Source: Lachnospiraceae bacterium UBA4380 (GTDB lineage: Bacteria; Bacillota; Clostridia; Lachnospirales; Lachnospiraceae). From it: 34,327 nt of DNA. The stretch spans positions 35,792 to 70,118 of the forward strand of contig DGRU01000126.1 of assembly GCA_002390025.1 (NCBI GenBank), written 5' to 3'. The position numbers and the translations under genes are program-made. Below the pieces are notes generated by a model. That model did not search any database and had not been told where the DNA came from. It saw only the letters and a program-made list of their open reading frames with translations. Shown in pieces: positions 1 to 7,590 of this stretch (the first letter of the stretch is position 1; the number at the start of each line of letters is the position of its first letter).

Positions 1-165
1 CCTGGCCTGCACAGGGATCATATCGATCTGCCTGCCCTGTGAGGAGCCCCTGCTTCCCTGTACGCTTTGTCCGGAAGCACGGCTGCCTGCCTTCGCTGCC
101 TGCGAGGCCTGCTCTCTGTTATCTTTGTTCTGCGCGGCAGGATTGTCGGTGGTCGTCTTATTCAA
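1..165 (-). CDS. Unrecognised protein, N-terminal part only (runs off the left edge)
   Basis: The minus strand is open for 55 codons from a TTG at 165 to the window edge. An in-frame TAA lies five codons upstream and an AGAGGA ribosome binding site sits about 8 bases before the TTG, so this start is well defined although it is not ATG. The visible protein is hydrophilic and rich in Gln, Ser, Ala, Gly and Arg, then reads IDMIPVQAR at the edge. It has no signal peptide or membrane segment, and looks like a disordered N-terminal stretch before a domain outside the window. A strong terminator separates it from the DUF937 gene upstream, so it probably has its own promoter. I do not recognise the family. 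Confidence 0.5.
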   Translation of the reverse strand, partial: MNKTTTDNPAAQNKDNREQASQAAKAGSRASGQSVQGSRGSSQGRQIDMIPVQAR

Positions 166-194
166 TGGAGTTTCCTCTTATCTGATCAGTGCCT

Positions 195-228
195 TAAAAA
201 ACACGTCCGTACCGGAGTACGGACGTGT
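195..228 (-). terminator. Rho-independent terminator of the DUF937 gene
   Basis: A perfect 12-bp stem (201-212 with 217-228) with a 4-base loop is followed, on the minus strand, by a run of T. It lies 75 bases past the stop of the 304-927 gene. Confidence 0.88.
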
Positions 229-303
229 AAAGCATTACGGATGCCTGTGTTTTACAGCTTTGGTCATCGTTCCGCGGGTTTTTGGTGGTTCGTGAAAAAT
301 GCT

Positions 304-927
304 TTATTGTTTCGAAGCAGACAGAAGAAGGCTGAGCAGTTCCGTGCCGTCGATGCGGCCGTCGCCGTCTTTGTCCAGAGGGTTGGCAGGAGCCTGAGGT
401 GCTTCTTCTTTGCCGCCGCCGAGCAGGGAACCGAAGATTCCGCCGCCGGTAAGCAGGGAGGCCAGAGGATTCGCGGGCTTCTGCGCGGCAGCTGCCTGTG
501 CGGCATTGGCTTCCGCCGCATTGGCCTCAGCTGCATTGGAGACGCCGCTCATAAGGCCGGGCGCCAGGATCGACAGAACCTGGTGGACCTGGTCTGTGCC
601 CAGGCCGGTCTGTGTGGACAGATCCTGTGTGACGGCGTTCTCTTTCCTGCCGAGAATGTGATGGATGATCTTGGCACCGTCTTCTTCATCCGCATCCTTG
701 AGCTGCAGGTCCATGCTGTTATTGTTTTTATGCTGAGAGAGCGCACCGAGCAGGGACAGAGCGCCGTTCCCGGAGGAAGCGTTTTGTGTCATATACTTGA
801 TTAGGATCGGAAGAGCAAGCATGACAAGCTTCTGGATTTGCTTGCTGGAAAGTCCTGTTTTCCCTGAAACAGAGTTGACAGATGATTGAGACAACATAGT
901 CCCTGCCAATAAACTGAGCAGATTCAT
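304..927 (-). CDS. DUF937-type protein with C-terminal EF-hand
   Basis: This 207-aa cytoplasmic protein has no signal peptide. Residues 1-130 match the DUF937 pattern: a short helical N-terminus with NLLSLLAGTML, two Gln/Ser-rich segments, HHILG followed by QDLSTQTGLG, then VLSILAPGLMSGV. Members of that family resemble bacterial YidB-like proteins of unknown role. Residues 131-150 are an Ala/Asn repeat (NAAEANAAEANAAQ), and residues 155-172 are Gly/Leu rich (SLLTGGGIFGSLLGGG). Residues 185-196 (DKDGDGRIDGTE) form a textbook EF-hand calcium loop with Asp at 1, 3, 5 and 9 and Glu at 12. GGGAGG lies 6 bases before the ATG. It is a single-gene unit with its own terminator. The calcium-binding role is inferred from the loop; only one EF-hand is visible. 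Confidence 0.75.
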   Translation of the reverse strand: MNLLSLLAGTMLSQSSVNSVSGKTGLSSKQIQKLVMLALPILIKYMTQNASSGNGALSLLGALSQHKNNNSMDLQLKDADEEDGAKIIHHILGRKENAVTQDLSTQTGLGTDQVHQVLSILAPGLMSGVSNAAEANAAEANAAQAAAAQKPANPLASLLTGGGIFGSLLGGGKEEAPQAPANPLDKDGDGRIDGTELLSLLLSASKQ

Positions 928-1111
928 GAGATCCTCCCTTCAATACTTCAAGACTCATCCGCAGGTATTGTACAGTGAAGAAAAAACAGCGGGTCGTGGT
1001 AACCGCGAAAGAGCCTGCAACTGTACCTGTGGCTCTATTGTATAACATTTTCGCCCGTACCGCGAGTTTTTCCGAATCAAAACAAAGGATGCGAAAACAG
1101 CAGAATACTTT

Positions 1112-1119
1112 GGTATAAT
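1112..1119 (+). promoter_or_regulatory. Extended -10 promoter at the start of the repeat element
   Basis: TGGTATAAT fits TGnTATAAT; there is no good -35. Transcription from here would cross the repeat element and reach the uridine phosphorylase gene with a leader of about 285 bases. A very similar promoter and first transcribed bases recur at 34288-34310. Confidence 0.45.
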
Positions 1120-1379
1120 GGAATAAACAGCGAGCCAAGCGGCTGCAAATGCCGAGCTGGCTCGGGCATTTGCAGACATTTGGCGAGCGTCCACACATGA
1201 GCATGGAGGGCTTTTTTGCGAGGAAGGAGCAAAAAAGACCGGGAATGCGAATGTGTGGAGCGTGTCGAAAGCGCGCAAGCGCGCCGGCACGCGGGGTTTA
1301 TTCCATTATTAACAGGACAGCGAGCCAAGCGGCTGCAAATGCCGAGCTGGCTCGGGCATTTGCAGACATTTGGCGAGCG
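1115..1379. repeat. Composite intergenic repeat: 63-bp direct repeats, inverted ends and a central hairpin
   Basis: Two identical 63-bp copies occupy 1127-1189 and 1317-1379. Each holds an imperfect palindrome (CTGCAAATGCCGAGC facing GCTCGGGCATTTGCAG). The first copy is preceded by ATAATGGAATAAAC (1115-1128), whose exact inverse lies at 1296-1309 just before the second copy. Between them, 1190-1258 folds as a long imperfect hairpin (TCCACACAT with ATGTGTGGA, CTTTTTTGC with GCAAAAAAG). Nothing here resembles a transposase; it looks like a non-coding, REP/MITE-like element lying in the leader of the next gene. Confidence 0.75.
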
Positions 1380-1410
1380 ATGTATTTTCAGTGTGGGGGA
1401 GGGTATAAAA

Positions 1411-2292
1411 ATGATCAATTACTCAGCGGATGTGACGAAACAGTACCATACCCAGGTCGGGACCGGGGATGTGGGGCGCTATGTCCTGATGCCCGGCGAC
1501 CCCAAGCGCTGTGCCAAAATAGCCCGCTATTTTGACAATGCCGAGCAGGTTGCGGACAGCCGGGAATATGTGACCTGGACCGGAACCCTGGACGGAGTAA
1601 TGGTGAGCGCAACCTCATCGGGAATCGGCGGGCCCTCGACGGCAATCGCCATGGAGGAGCTGAGCCTGTGCGGCGTGGATACCTTTGTCCGGGTCGGTAC
1701 CTGCGGTGGTATACAGCCGGAAGTAAAGAGCGGCGACCTGGTGATCGCGACCGGTGCGGTCCGGATGGAAGGCACATCGAGGGAGTATGCTCCGATTGAA
1801 TTCCCCTCCGTGGCGGACCTGCAGGTGACAAATGCCCTTGTCGCAGCGGCCAGGAAGCTGGGCTTCGCAGACGGAAAAGAGACAGATCCTGTGACCGGCA
1901 TGCTAAAGGGTGCAGAGGCGCCGGCGGGGGAGGGAAGGCAGGATGTAACTCCTGTACTGCTTCCTGCCTATCATGTCGGTGTCGTCCAGTGCAAGGATTC
2001 CTTCTTCGGCCAGCATGAACCTGAGAAAATGCCTGTGTCCTATGAACTTCTCAATAAGTGGGAAGCCTGGAAGAGAATGGGATGCCTTGCCTCCGAAATG
2101 GAATCCGCCGCCATGTTTATCGTGGCCGCAAAGCTGCGGGCCAGAGCGGGTACCTGTCTGATGGTGGCGGCAAACCAGGAGCGCGAGAAACTGGGCCTGT
2201 ACAATCCGATCGCCCGGGATACAGACCAGGCGATCCGAACCGGAATCGAGGCAGTGCGGGCCCTGATCCGGGCAGACCAGGGCAGATCATAA
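1411..2292 (+). CDS. udp: Uridine phosphorylase
   Basis: This 293-aa cytoplasmic enzyme splits uridine with phosphate into uracil and ribose-1-phosphate (pyrimidine salvage). Recognised features of the nucleoside phosphorylase family are LMPGDPKRC near residue 25 (phosphate site), [16 protein letters not shown] near 70, [10 protein letters not shown] near 95, and the late MESAAMF signature. Homology to E. coli Udp is clear along the length, but this protein has about 40 extra residues, including a Gly/Glu-rich insert near 160-185. I chose ATG 1411 because GGGGGAGGG sits just upstream; a longer frame upstream runs through the repeat element and is not credible. It is followed at 79 bases by cytidine deaminase, giving a pyrimidine salvage pair. 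The leader holds the composite repeat. Confidence 0.93.
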   Translation: MINYSADVTKQYHTQVGTGDVGRYVLMPGDPKRCAKIARYFDNAEQVADSREYVTWTGTLDGVMVSATSSGIGGPSTAIAMEELSLCGVDTFVRVGTCGGIQPEVKSGDLVIATGAVRMEGTSREYAPIEFPSVADLQVTNALVAAARKLGFADGKETDPVTGMLKGAEAPAGEGRQDVTPVLLPAYHVGVVQCKDSFFGQHEPEKMPVSYELLNKWEAWKRMGCLASEMESAAMFIVAAKLRARAGTCLMVAANQEREKLGLYNPIARDTDQAIRTGIEAVRALIRADQGRS

Positions 2293-2293
2293 A

Positions 2294-2330
2294 AAAGAGC
2301 CGTGAAGGAATCCGCAGGGCTCTTTCACGG
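2294..2330. terminator. Weak terminator or attenuator with two competing stems
   Basis: AAAGAGCC (2294-2301) can pair with GGCTCTTT (2318-2325), while CCGTGAA (2300-2306) can pair with TTCACGG (2324-2330). The two stems overlap, so they are mutually exclusive or partly pseudoknotted. The plus-strand T run is short, so read-through into cdd is likely; the longer T run is on the minus strand. Confidence 0.4.
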
Positions 2331-2370
2331 AGCTGTTTACGGACTTTCATTTAGGGATGGAGATTGGGCC

Positions 2371-2793
2371 ATGGATGAAAAAATGATCAGAAAACTGATA
2401 GAGACAGCTGCGGCACAGCGTCAGTATTCCTATGCACCCTATTCCGAATACAGGGTGGGCGCAGCGCTTCTCACCAAAGACGGGAGAATATTCACCGGAT
2501 GCAACATCGAAAATGCCGCCTATGGACCGTCCATGTGCGCAGAGCGCACGGCGATCTTCAAGGCGGTCAGTGAGAATGTGCGGGTTTTCGAAGCTATTTG
2601 TGTTGTCGGCGGAAGAGGGGATGCCCCATCGGACTTTTCCGTTCCCTGCGGTGTATGCAGGCAGGTAATGGCGGAATTCTGCGAGCCCTCCTTCAAAATC
2701 ATCGTGGCAAAGGACCCGGAGAATTTCGAACTGTACACGCTGGACGATCTGCTGCCGAAGAGCTTCGGACCGGAGAATCTGAAAACCTGCTGA
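2371..2793 (+). CDS. cdd: Cytidine deaminase
   Basis: This 140-aa zinc enzyme deaminates cytidine and deoxycytidine to uridine and deoxyuridine, and is normally a cytoplasmic homotetramer. The full CDA signature is present: FTGCNIENAAYGPSMCAERTA with zinc ligand Cys56 and proton-shuttle Glu58, then PCGVCRQV with zinc ligands Cys93 and Cys96. Length is typical of the short tetrameric class. ATG 2371 is chosen because a GGAG lies about 9 bases upstream and the family N-terminus begins here. Its product uridine is the substrate of the gene just before it, so the two form a functional pair. Confidence 0.95.
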   Translation: MDEKMIRKLIETAAAQRQYSYAPYSEYRVGAALLTKDGRIFTGCNIENAAYGPSMCAERTAIFKAVSENVRVFEAICVVGGRGDAPSDFSVPCGVCRQVMAEFCEPSFKIIVAKDPENFELYTLDDLLPKSFGPENLKTC

Positions 2794-2870
2794 TGGCAGA
2801 AAGGCAGGGCAGAAGCGGAACACAGCTCATGGAACATAGCTCATTGCCCGGCAGCCGGTATGCAGATCAC

Positions 2871-3170
2871 TCAGCCCTCGACGATCAGGTAGCGGCCGTC
2901 TCCCACGGGAAAGACCTCTGCAGCGGCAAGGATGTCCTCACCTTCCACATCGGTGCCCACTTCTTCAAAATACTGCTTTACCTCTCGCTTGGATTTTGCG
3001 ACGACAGCAAAGCACATTTCCAGGAAGTCTGCGGCCTCCTCCGGTGTCGATGCCACCTTTTCGGGGAAGAGCTGGAGCTGTTTTTCCAGAAAACAGGCCA
3101 GAACTGCGGCGTCATAATCGGGATGTGAGAAGCCGGCGGATTTTTTGGTCGATGTTTTTTTCTGTGCCAT
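2871..3170 (-). CDS. Small unknown protein (99 aa)
   Basis: I do not recognise a named family. The start at 3170 has AAAGGA 5 bases upstream; a longer upstream frame reads through the 20-bp repeat array and is rejected. The protein opens with a Lys/Ser/Thr-rich stretch (MAQKKTSTKKSAG), then appears all-alpha and acidic: LACFLEKQLQLFPEKV, EEAADFLEMCFAVV, REVKQYFEEVG. It ends AAAEVFPVGDGRYLIVEG. It has no signal peptide or membrane segment. It converges on cdd, with only 77 bases between the stops. Its upstream region holds eight 20-bp repeats, which may matter for its expression. Confidence 0.65.
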   Translation of the reverse strand: MAQKKTSTKKSAGFSHPDYDAAVLACFLEKQLQLFPEKVASTPEEAADFLEMCFAVVAKSKREVKQYFEEVGTDVEGEDILAAAEVFPVGDGRYLIVEG

Positions 3171-3190
3171 GGCAGTCCTTTCAACTATAC

Positions 3191-3340
3191 GGGTGCGGAA
3201 ACAATCTGCAGGTATGAAGACAGTTATGCATGTATGAATATAATAATACGGGTGTAAATACAATTACACAGGTGTGAAAATAATTATGCGGGTGTAAATA
3301 CAATTACGCGGGTGTGAATAAATTTATGCGGGCGCATATA
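3191..3340. repeat. Tandem array of about eight 20-bp units
   Basis: Units start at 3191, 3211, 3231, 3251, 3271, 3291, 3311 and 3331 with no spacers. The consensus is GGTGTGAATACAATTATGCG. The middle units agree at most positions and the outer ones are degenerate. The array begins 21 bases upstream of the start of the minus-strand 99-aa gene, in its promoter region. Confidence 0.88.
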
Positions 3341-3653
3341 TAAATGAAGTGAAGTGATAATTTTATTATAGGGATGCCCTTATTTCTTTGCAAGGAAAAG
3401 AGTCCCTGTGCGGGGGCGGTCCGGCTTCTGCGGCGGATGCCGGCAGCGGTGGGATCTGAATGCGCGGAGCCGGCACGGGGGGATTTTCCTTTACATATGG
3501 GGGCGGGCGGATACAATGAATAGTAGGAATGACGGCATAGTTGGCTGCGGGAAAATGCATCCTGCACATGAGGAGCATGTGTTGAAGCTCTGACGAGCGG
3601 TATGCAAGGGTGTATTATGAGAGAGCGACAGACTGAATGAGAGGAGGATGACC
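3341..3653. other. Intergenic stretch before degV, with a weak promoter
   Basis: No convincing gene is seen. CTGACG (3590-3595) and TATTAT (3613-3618), spaced 17, are a plausible promoter for degV. Some GC-rich inverted repeats occur near 3420-3470 but form no clear terminator. Confidence 0.35.
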
Positions 3654-4523
3654 ATGGGAATCACGATCATCACGGATTCAGGAAGTGATATCAAACAGGA
3701 AACTGCCGCGAAGTGGGGGATCAGAGTACTTCCCCTGATGGTCCGTTTTGGAGAGGAGGAGTTTCTGGATGATGTAACTCTGACAGCCGATCAGATGTAC
3801 GAGAGGATGATCAGGACAGGGGAGCTGCCGAAGACGGGCCAGGTGCCGCCTTATATTTTTGAACTGGCTTTCAGGGATGAAGTGGGGAAGGGAAATACCG
3901 TGATCTGCATCACGACTTCCTCGGGCATGTCCGGCTGCTATCACAGCGCCTGCATAGCGGCGAGGCATTTTCCCGGAAAGGTCACGGTGATCGACAGCCT
4001 GAATGTCTGCGCGTCTCTGTATGTACTCGTCCGCTATGCGGAGGGACTTGTCAGGATGGGCAGGTCACACGAGGAGATCGTCCATCGTCTTGAGAGAGAT
4101 AAACACCGCCTTCATGTGATTTCCCTGGTGGATACCCTTGATTATGTCCGCAGGGGCGGAAAAATTTCCACGGCCAAGGCCCTTGCCGGCAGTCTTCTTC
4201 GCATCAAGCCCATCATAACGGCGGATGAGGAGGGAAAAGTCAAAGTGATCGGCAAAGGCAGGGGGGAACTCAATGCCTACAGACTCTTTTCCCAGCTGGT
4301 CGAGGAAACCGGAGGGATTGATTTTTCACTGCCGGTCTGCATGGCTTATTCAGGCCTCTCGGATGAAAACATGCGCAGATATATGGGAAAAGAGGCCGCC
4401 CTGTTTAAGGGGTGGGAGAGAGAGGTGCATGTGATGCAGTTCGGAGCGACCGTAGGCACTTATTCCGGACCGGATGCTTTTGCCATCGGATTTTTCCACA
4501 AGCGGACCGCGTCATCTCCGTGA
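3654..4523 (+). CDS. DegV family fatty-acid-binding protein
   Basis: This 289-aa protein is of the DegV/FakB family. Members bind a single fatty acid between two alpha/beta domains and, in other Firmicutes, present it to the kinase FakA for phosphorylation. Visible family marks are the N-terminal ITIITDSGSDI, the TGQVPP segment near 65, ITTSSGMSGCYHSA near 90, the central VDTLDYVRRGGKIS followed by LLRIKPII, and a C-terminal GATVGTYSGPDAFAIGFF. Length is typical. ATG 3654 is chosen because AGGAGG lies 6 bases before it; the ATG at 3648 abuts the AGGAGG with no spacer. No fakA is next to it. A transporter follows after 68 bases, possibly co-transcribed. Confidence 0.9.
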   Translation: MGITIITDSGSDIKQETAAKWGIRVLPLMVRFGEEEFLDDVTLTADQMYERMIRTGELPKTGQVPPYIFELAFRDEVGKGNTVICITTSSGMSGCYHSACIAARHFPGKVTVIDSLNVCASLYVLVRYAEGLVRMGRSHEEIVHRLERDKHRLHVISLVDTLDYVRRGGKISTAKALAGSLLRIKPIITADEEGKVKVIGKGRGELNAYRLFSQLVEETGGIDFSLPVCMAYSGLSDENMRRYMGKEAALFKGWEREVHVMQFGATVGTYSGPDAFAIGFFHKRTASSP

Positions 4524-4591
4524 CAGACTCCTATACAGGCACTCCTATGCGGGGGAGGCGTTTTTTGACAGAGAGAAAAAGGCAATAGTCA

Positions 4592-5527
4592 ATGAATACA
4601 AGTCTTGTTTTAATGAGCAAGTTGGTCTCCATGATGATCATCGCAGCTGTCGGACTGATGACGATCCGGATCGGTCTTCTGGATGAACGGGACAGGCGTC
4701 AGCTTGCCAAGCTCAGTCTGTATGTGCTGCAGCCATGTCTGATCGTCAAGTCTTTTCAGATTGAACTGACGCAGGAAAGGCTGATGGGATTCGGACTGGC
4801 AGTGGTTTTCGCAGGCCTGGTCCACATCGGATTTATCTTCGCCGCAGAGATTCTGGAGAGGATCGGCCTGATTGATGCCGTTGAAGAGCTGACAATCGTT
4901 TACACAAACTGCGGCAACCTGATTCTTCCGATCGTCAGCATGACGCTGGGATCGGAGATGACTTTCTATGCCAGTGCGTTTCCGATCTTTTTCAACATCC
5001 TGTTCTGGACCCACGGGGTCAGCCGGATGAGCGGGGGCGGTTTTGACTGGCGGAAACTGGTTTTTAATTCCAATATCATCGCCCTGCTGACGGGTCTGCT
5101 GCTCATGCTTCTGCAGATTCCGATTCCGGGCGTTTTGAAGACCTCCATAGATATGTTTTCCGATATGCTGGGCCCCACGTCCATGCTTGTCATCGGCATG
5201 ACAATGGCAGGTGCTGATTACAAGGGGATGCTGTCCTACAAAAAGGCTTATCTGGTGATCTTCTTGAGACTGATCGGATTTCCCCTCATGGCAATCGCAG
5301 TCCTGCGCCTGAGCGGCTTCCTGACCAGGCATCCCGAGTATATTCCGATTCTGCGCGTGTCCTTTATGGCTGTCGCCGCACCTCCCGCAGCAAACGTTGC
5401 CCAGGTGGCGGTCATCTATGACAGGCATCCGGCCAAGGCGGGATTTTACAACATTCTGGGAATGCTCCTGTGTGTATTCACCATGCCGCTGATCGATTAT
5501 ATTTATGCCATTGTTTTTGCGACGTAA
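4592..5527 (+). CDS. AEC family transporter
   Basis: This 311-aa integral membrane protein is of the auxin efflux carrier (AEC) family, which in bacteria exports or exchanges organic acids or related anions. About ten hydrophobic helices are visible in two groups of five. Family features are LLDERDRRQLAKLSLYVLQPCLI in the first half, a conserved TNCGNLILPI segment near 110, and GPTSMLVIGMTMAG followed by VAAPPAANVAQVAV in the second half. Nothing in the sequence fixes the substrate. It follows degV by 68 bases; a weak CTCC/GGAG hairpin before the T run near 4562 may reduce read-through. Confidence 0.88.
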   Translation: MNTSLVLMSKLVSMMIIAAVGLMTIRIGLLDERDRRQLAKLSLYVLQPCLIVKSFQIELTQERLMGFGLAVVFAGLVHIGFIFAAEILERIGLIDAVEELTIVYTNCGNLILPIVSMTLGSEMTFYASAFPIFFNILFWTHGVSRMSGGGFDWRKLVFNSNIIALLTGLLLMLLQIPIPGVLKTSIDMFSDMLGPTSMLVIGMTMAGADYKGMLSYKKAYLVIFLRLIGFPLMAIAVLRLSGFLTRHPEYIPILRVSFMAVAAPPAANVAQVAVIYDRHPAKAGFYNILGMLLCVFTMPLIDYIYAIVFAT

Positions 5528-5583
5528 CCCCGGGTCCATACCCGGAAAAAAGACGGGCAAAGGTACTGTGTTCTCCCTCATTT

Positions 5584-5601
5584 TTCATCGCGCAGTATCC
5601 G
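5584..5601. repeat. Dispersed 18-bp motif, copy 1
   Basis: TTCATCGCGCAGTATCCG matches 25953-25970 and 26844-26861 at 14 or 15 of 18 positions. All three copies are intergenic and on the same strand. Confidence 0.5.
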
Positions 5602-5690
5602 GGCCTTCCGCCTCCGGATAGGCGTCCGATTCAGGAAATCCGCAGGCGGCGCAAAGAACCATAGGCGGGTCCTGAATTTTTGCAATTAAA

Positions 5691-5745
5691 AAAGCGGCAG
5701 CAGACTGAGATCAATCGTTTGGACGATCCGGCCTGCTGCCGCTTT
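5691..5745 (-). terminator. Terminator of scpA
   Basis: A 13-bp stem (5691-5703 with 5733-5745) is followed on the minus strand by TTTTTTAA. The plus side has a shorter T run, so it may also stop the AEC transcript. Confidence 0.85.
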
Positions 5746-5772
5746 CTGTATCAAATTTGTATTAAATAGGGG

Positions 5773-7230
5773 TTATCTGCGCCTTGCCCACAGGCGGGAG
5801 AGACGTGTCCGCTCCCAGCGGGGATTGCTGCGGACGATCCGGCGGGCCGAACTGTCTTTACCGGTCCGGAAGCCTCTGACGGACCCGCTCTTGAAACTGA
5901 AGCGGGAAGGCATGTGCCTGGGCAGGCCCTTACACCACAAACGGCCTGCAAAACAGGGCGCAGCCTCTTCTTCCGCAGGGGCAGCCATTACCTCTTCAGG
6001 AGCAGCCTCTTCCTCCGCAGGAGCAGGCATTTCTTCTGCGGGAGCAGCTGCCTCTTCTAGGGGAACGGCCGCTTCTTCCGCGGGAGCAGCTGCCTCTTCT
6101 AGGGGAACGGCCTCTTCCTCCGCAGGAGCAGCCACTTCTTCCGCGGACTCAGTCAATTCATCTTCGGCAGTGGGAACCGATTCTGCTTCGATGGGCTGAT
6201 CATGAACAATCTCCGGTGCCCTCTCCGGTTCAGCGACAGGAAAAGGAGTGATCATACTGATCGGAACAGGAGGAGATATGCGCTCTGCACCACGGACAAG
6301 GGAGAGCGACATCAGATCCGGTTTTTCTGCGGGTTCGGCCGAGGCGGGGGCGTCTTCAGGCTCTTCAGACCCGGATGCGGGCTGAGCCTCTGCTTCTATG
6401 GCAGGGGATGCGGGAACTTCTTCAGGTTCTTCTGACTCCGGGGAGACCTGAGTCTCTGCTTCTGCGGCAGAGGCATCGGCAGCTTCGGAAGCTTCGATCA
6501 GGATCTTTCCGCAGATGGAATCCTGAACGATATGTACCTTCTGGACTTTCATAAGCTCGAGAAGGATGAGGAAGGTCACGATCACCTCTTCTTTGCTCTC
6601 CTGAGACTCGAGAAGGGCACGGAAATCGGTCTGGGGGTGTGCCTGCAGGTAGGCTCGGATATAAAGGGTCTTGGTGTCGATATTGACTTCTTCGCGTTTG
6701 ATCCTGCCGAACCCGCTTCGGATCGGGTCGCGGCGGCTCTTTTTTCTGCGAAGGACTTCGCCGAATACTTTTTCCAGCCTCTTGAGGTCTGTGCCGCGCA
6801 GGAGATCCTCGTAGTCAATGGGAGGCTGGTAGCTGCGCACCTCCCTGGGGAGATCCTGCGCACGAAAATAACGCACGCCGGCCTGCTCCCGGCAGACAGC
6901 GAGTTCCTCGGACATATATTTGAACATCTTGTATTCCAGAAGGCGGCGGACCAGTTCTTCGCGGGGATCCGCTTCTTCCTCGCCGGTCTCCTCGTCTTTT
7001 TCGCGGGGCAGGAGCATACGGCTCTTGATATCCAGAAGCGTCGCCGCCATGACGAGAAATTCGCTGGTGACATCCATGTCCTCGTGGTCCATCTGACGGA
7101 CATATGCCAGGTACTGGTCGGTGATCTCAACGATGGGAATATCGTAGATGTCTATTTTGTTTTTTTCAATCAGGTGCATGAGGAGATCCAGAGGCCCCTC
7201 AAAGACCGGAAGCTTTACGGGAATTGCCAT
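5773..7230 (-). CDS. scpA: Segregation and condensation protein A with long extra tail
   Basis: ScpA is the kleisin that, with ScpB, bridges the Smc dimer in chromosome condensation. Residues 1-246 are a full ScpA: LPVFEGPLDLLMHLIEKNKI at the start (the Smc-head contact region), DIPIVEITDQYL, and the C-terminal winged-helix region ending LMKVQKVHIVQDSICGKI. The family is usually about 240-270 aa; this protein is 485. Residues 247-425 are an acidic Ala/Glu/Pro tract with repeats such as EEAAAPAEEAAVPLEEAAAP. Residues 426-485 are strongly basic (ending RTRLSRLWARRR). An in-frame stop just upstream makes ATG 7230 the only reasonable start, yet no Shine-Dalgarno is visible. No scpB is adjacent, and the gene has its own promoter and terminator. 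The tail is unexplained. Confidence 0.9.
   Translation of the reverse strand: MAIPVKLPVFEGPLDLLMHLIEKNKIDIYDIPIVEITDQYLAYVRQMDHEDMDVTSEFLVMAATLLDIKSRMLLPREKDEETGEEEADPREELVRRLLEYKMFKYMSEELAVCREQAGVRYFRAQDLPREVRSYQPPIDYEDLLRGTDLKRLEKVFGEVLRRKKSRRDPIRSGFGRIKREEVNIDTKTLYIRAYLQAHPQTDFRALLESQESKEEVIVTFLILLELMKVQKVHIVQDSICGKILIEASEAADASAAEAETQVSPESEEPEEVPASPAIEAEAQPASGSEEPEDAPASAEPAEKPDLMSLSLVRGAERISPPVPISMITPFPVAEPERAPEIVHDQPIEAESVPTAEDELTESAEEVAAPAEEEAVPLEEAAAPAEEAAVPLEEAAAPAEEMPAPAEEEAAPEEVMAAPAEEEAAPCFAGRLWCKGLPRHMPSRFSFKSGSVRGFRTGKDSSARRIVRSNPRWERTRLSRLWARRR
6038..6112. repeat. 33-bp direct repeats inside the scpA tail
   Basis: Identical 33-bp copies at 6038-6070 and 6080-6112 (period 42 bp, 14 codons) encode part of the Ala/Glu/Pro tract. 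The perfect identity suggests recent duplication. Confidence 0.85.
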
Positions 7231-7341
7231 AATCGTAAAAAATGTTTACACATATGGGCAGATCACAACAGGTTCATGGGGACCGGCCGGTGCGGGTGTA
7301 AACGGTGACAGTAATGCGGTTTCCTTTTTTCAGTATTCTGC

Positions 7342-7350
7342 ATTATAACA
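7342..7350 (-). promoter_or_regulatory. scpA promoter, extended -10
   Basis: On the minus strand this reads TGTTATAAT (TGnTATAAT). No good -35 is present. The leader would be about 105 bases. Confidence 0.5.
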
Positions 7351-7465
7351 CGAATCCTGAAATATGCACTCCTGTTTTCATTTTTTTAAAGTCTTTTAAA
7401 AACAGCTTTTTGAAACCACCTGTTAAAAATTAAAAACAACATCTGTAAATATCCTGCAAAAAGCA

Positions 7466-7502
7466 CCGGACCTGCAGTCCCGTGAAGGAGACGCAGGTCC
7501 GG
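7466..7502 (-). terminator. Terminator of the Na/Pi cotransporter gene
   Basis: CCGGACCTGC and its exact inverse (7466-7475 with 7493-7502) form a stem, followed on the minus strand by TGCTTTTTGC. Confidence 0.82.
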
Positions 7503-7590
7503 AAATTTAAATAGTATTGAGAAAGGCCGGGGAAGCCTGTATGCGGCATACGAAGATGCCGCAAATATTCGATGGAATTGCAGGGTCCGA

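Noticed and set aside
1216..1410. 65-codon N-terminal extension of uridine phosphorylase
   Set aside because: It reads through the repeat element; the family start and a strong ribosome binding site are at 1411.
3191..3340. CRISPR array
   Set aside because: The 20-bp units adjoin directly with no spacers, and no cas gene is present.
5530..5550. CCGGGT/ACCCGG hairpin after the AEC gene as a terminator
   Set aside because: It is followed by A, not T, on the plus strand, and the minus-strand T run precedes it.
6532..7308. 258-codon plus-strand frame opposite scpA
   Set aside because: It lies antisense to a well-matched ScpA core and lacks a start signal.
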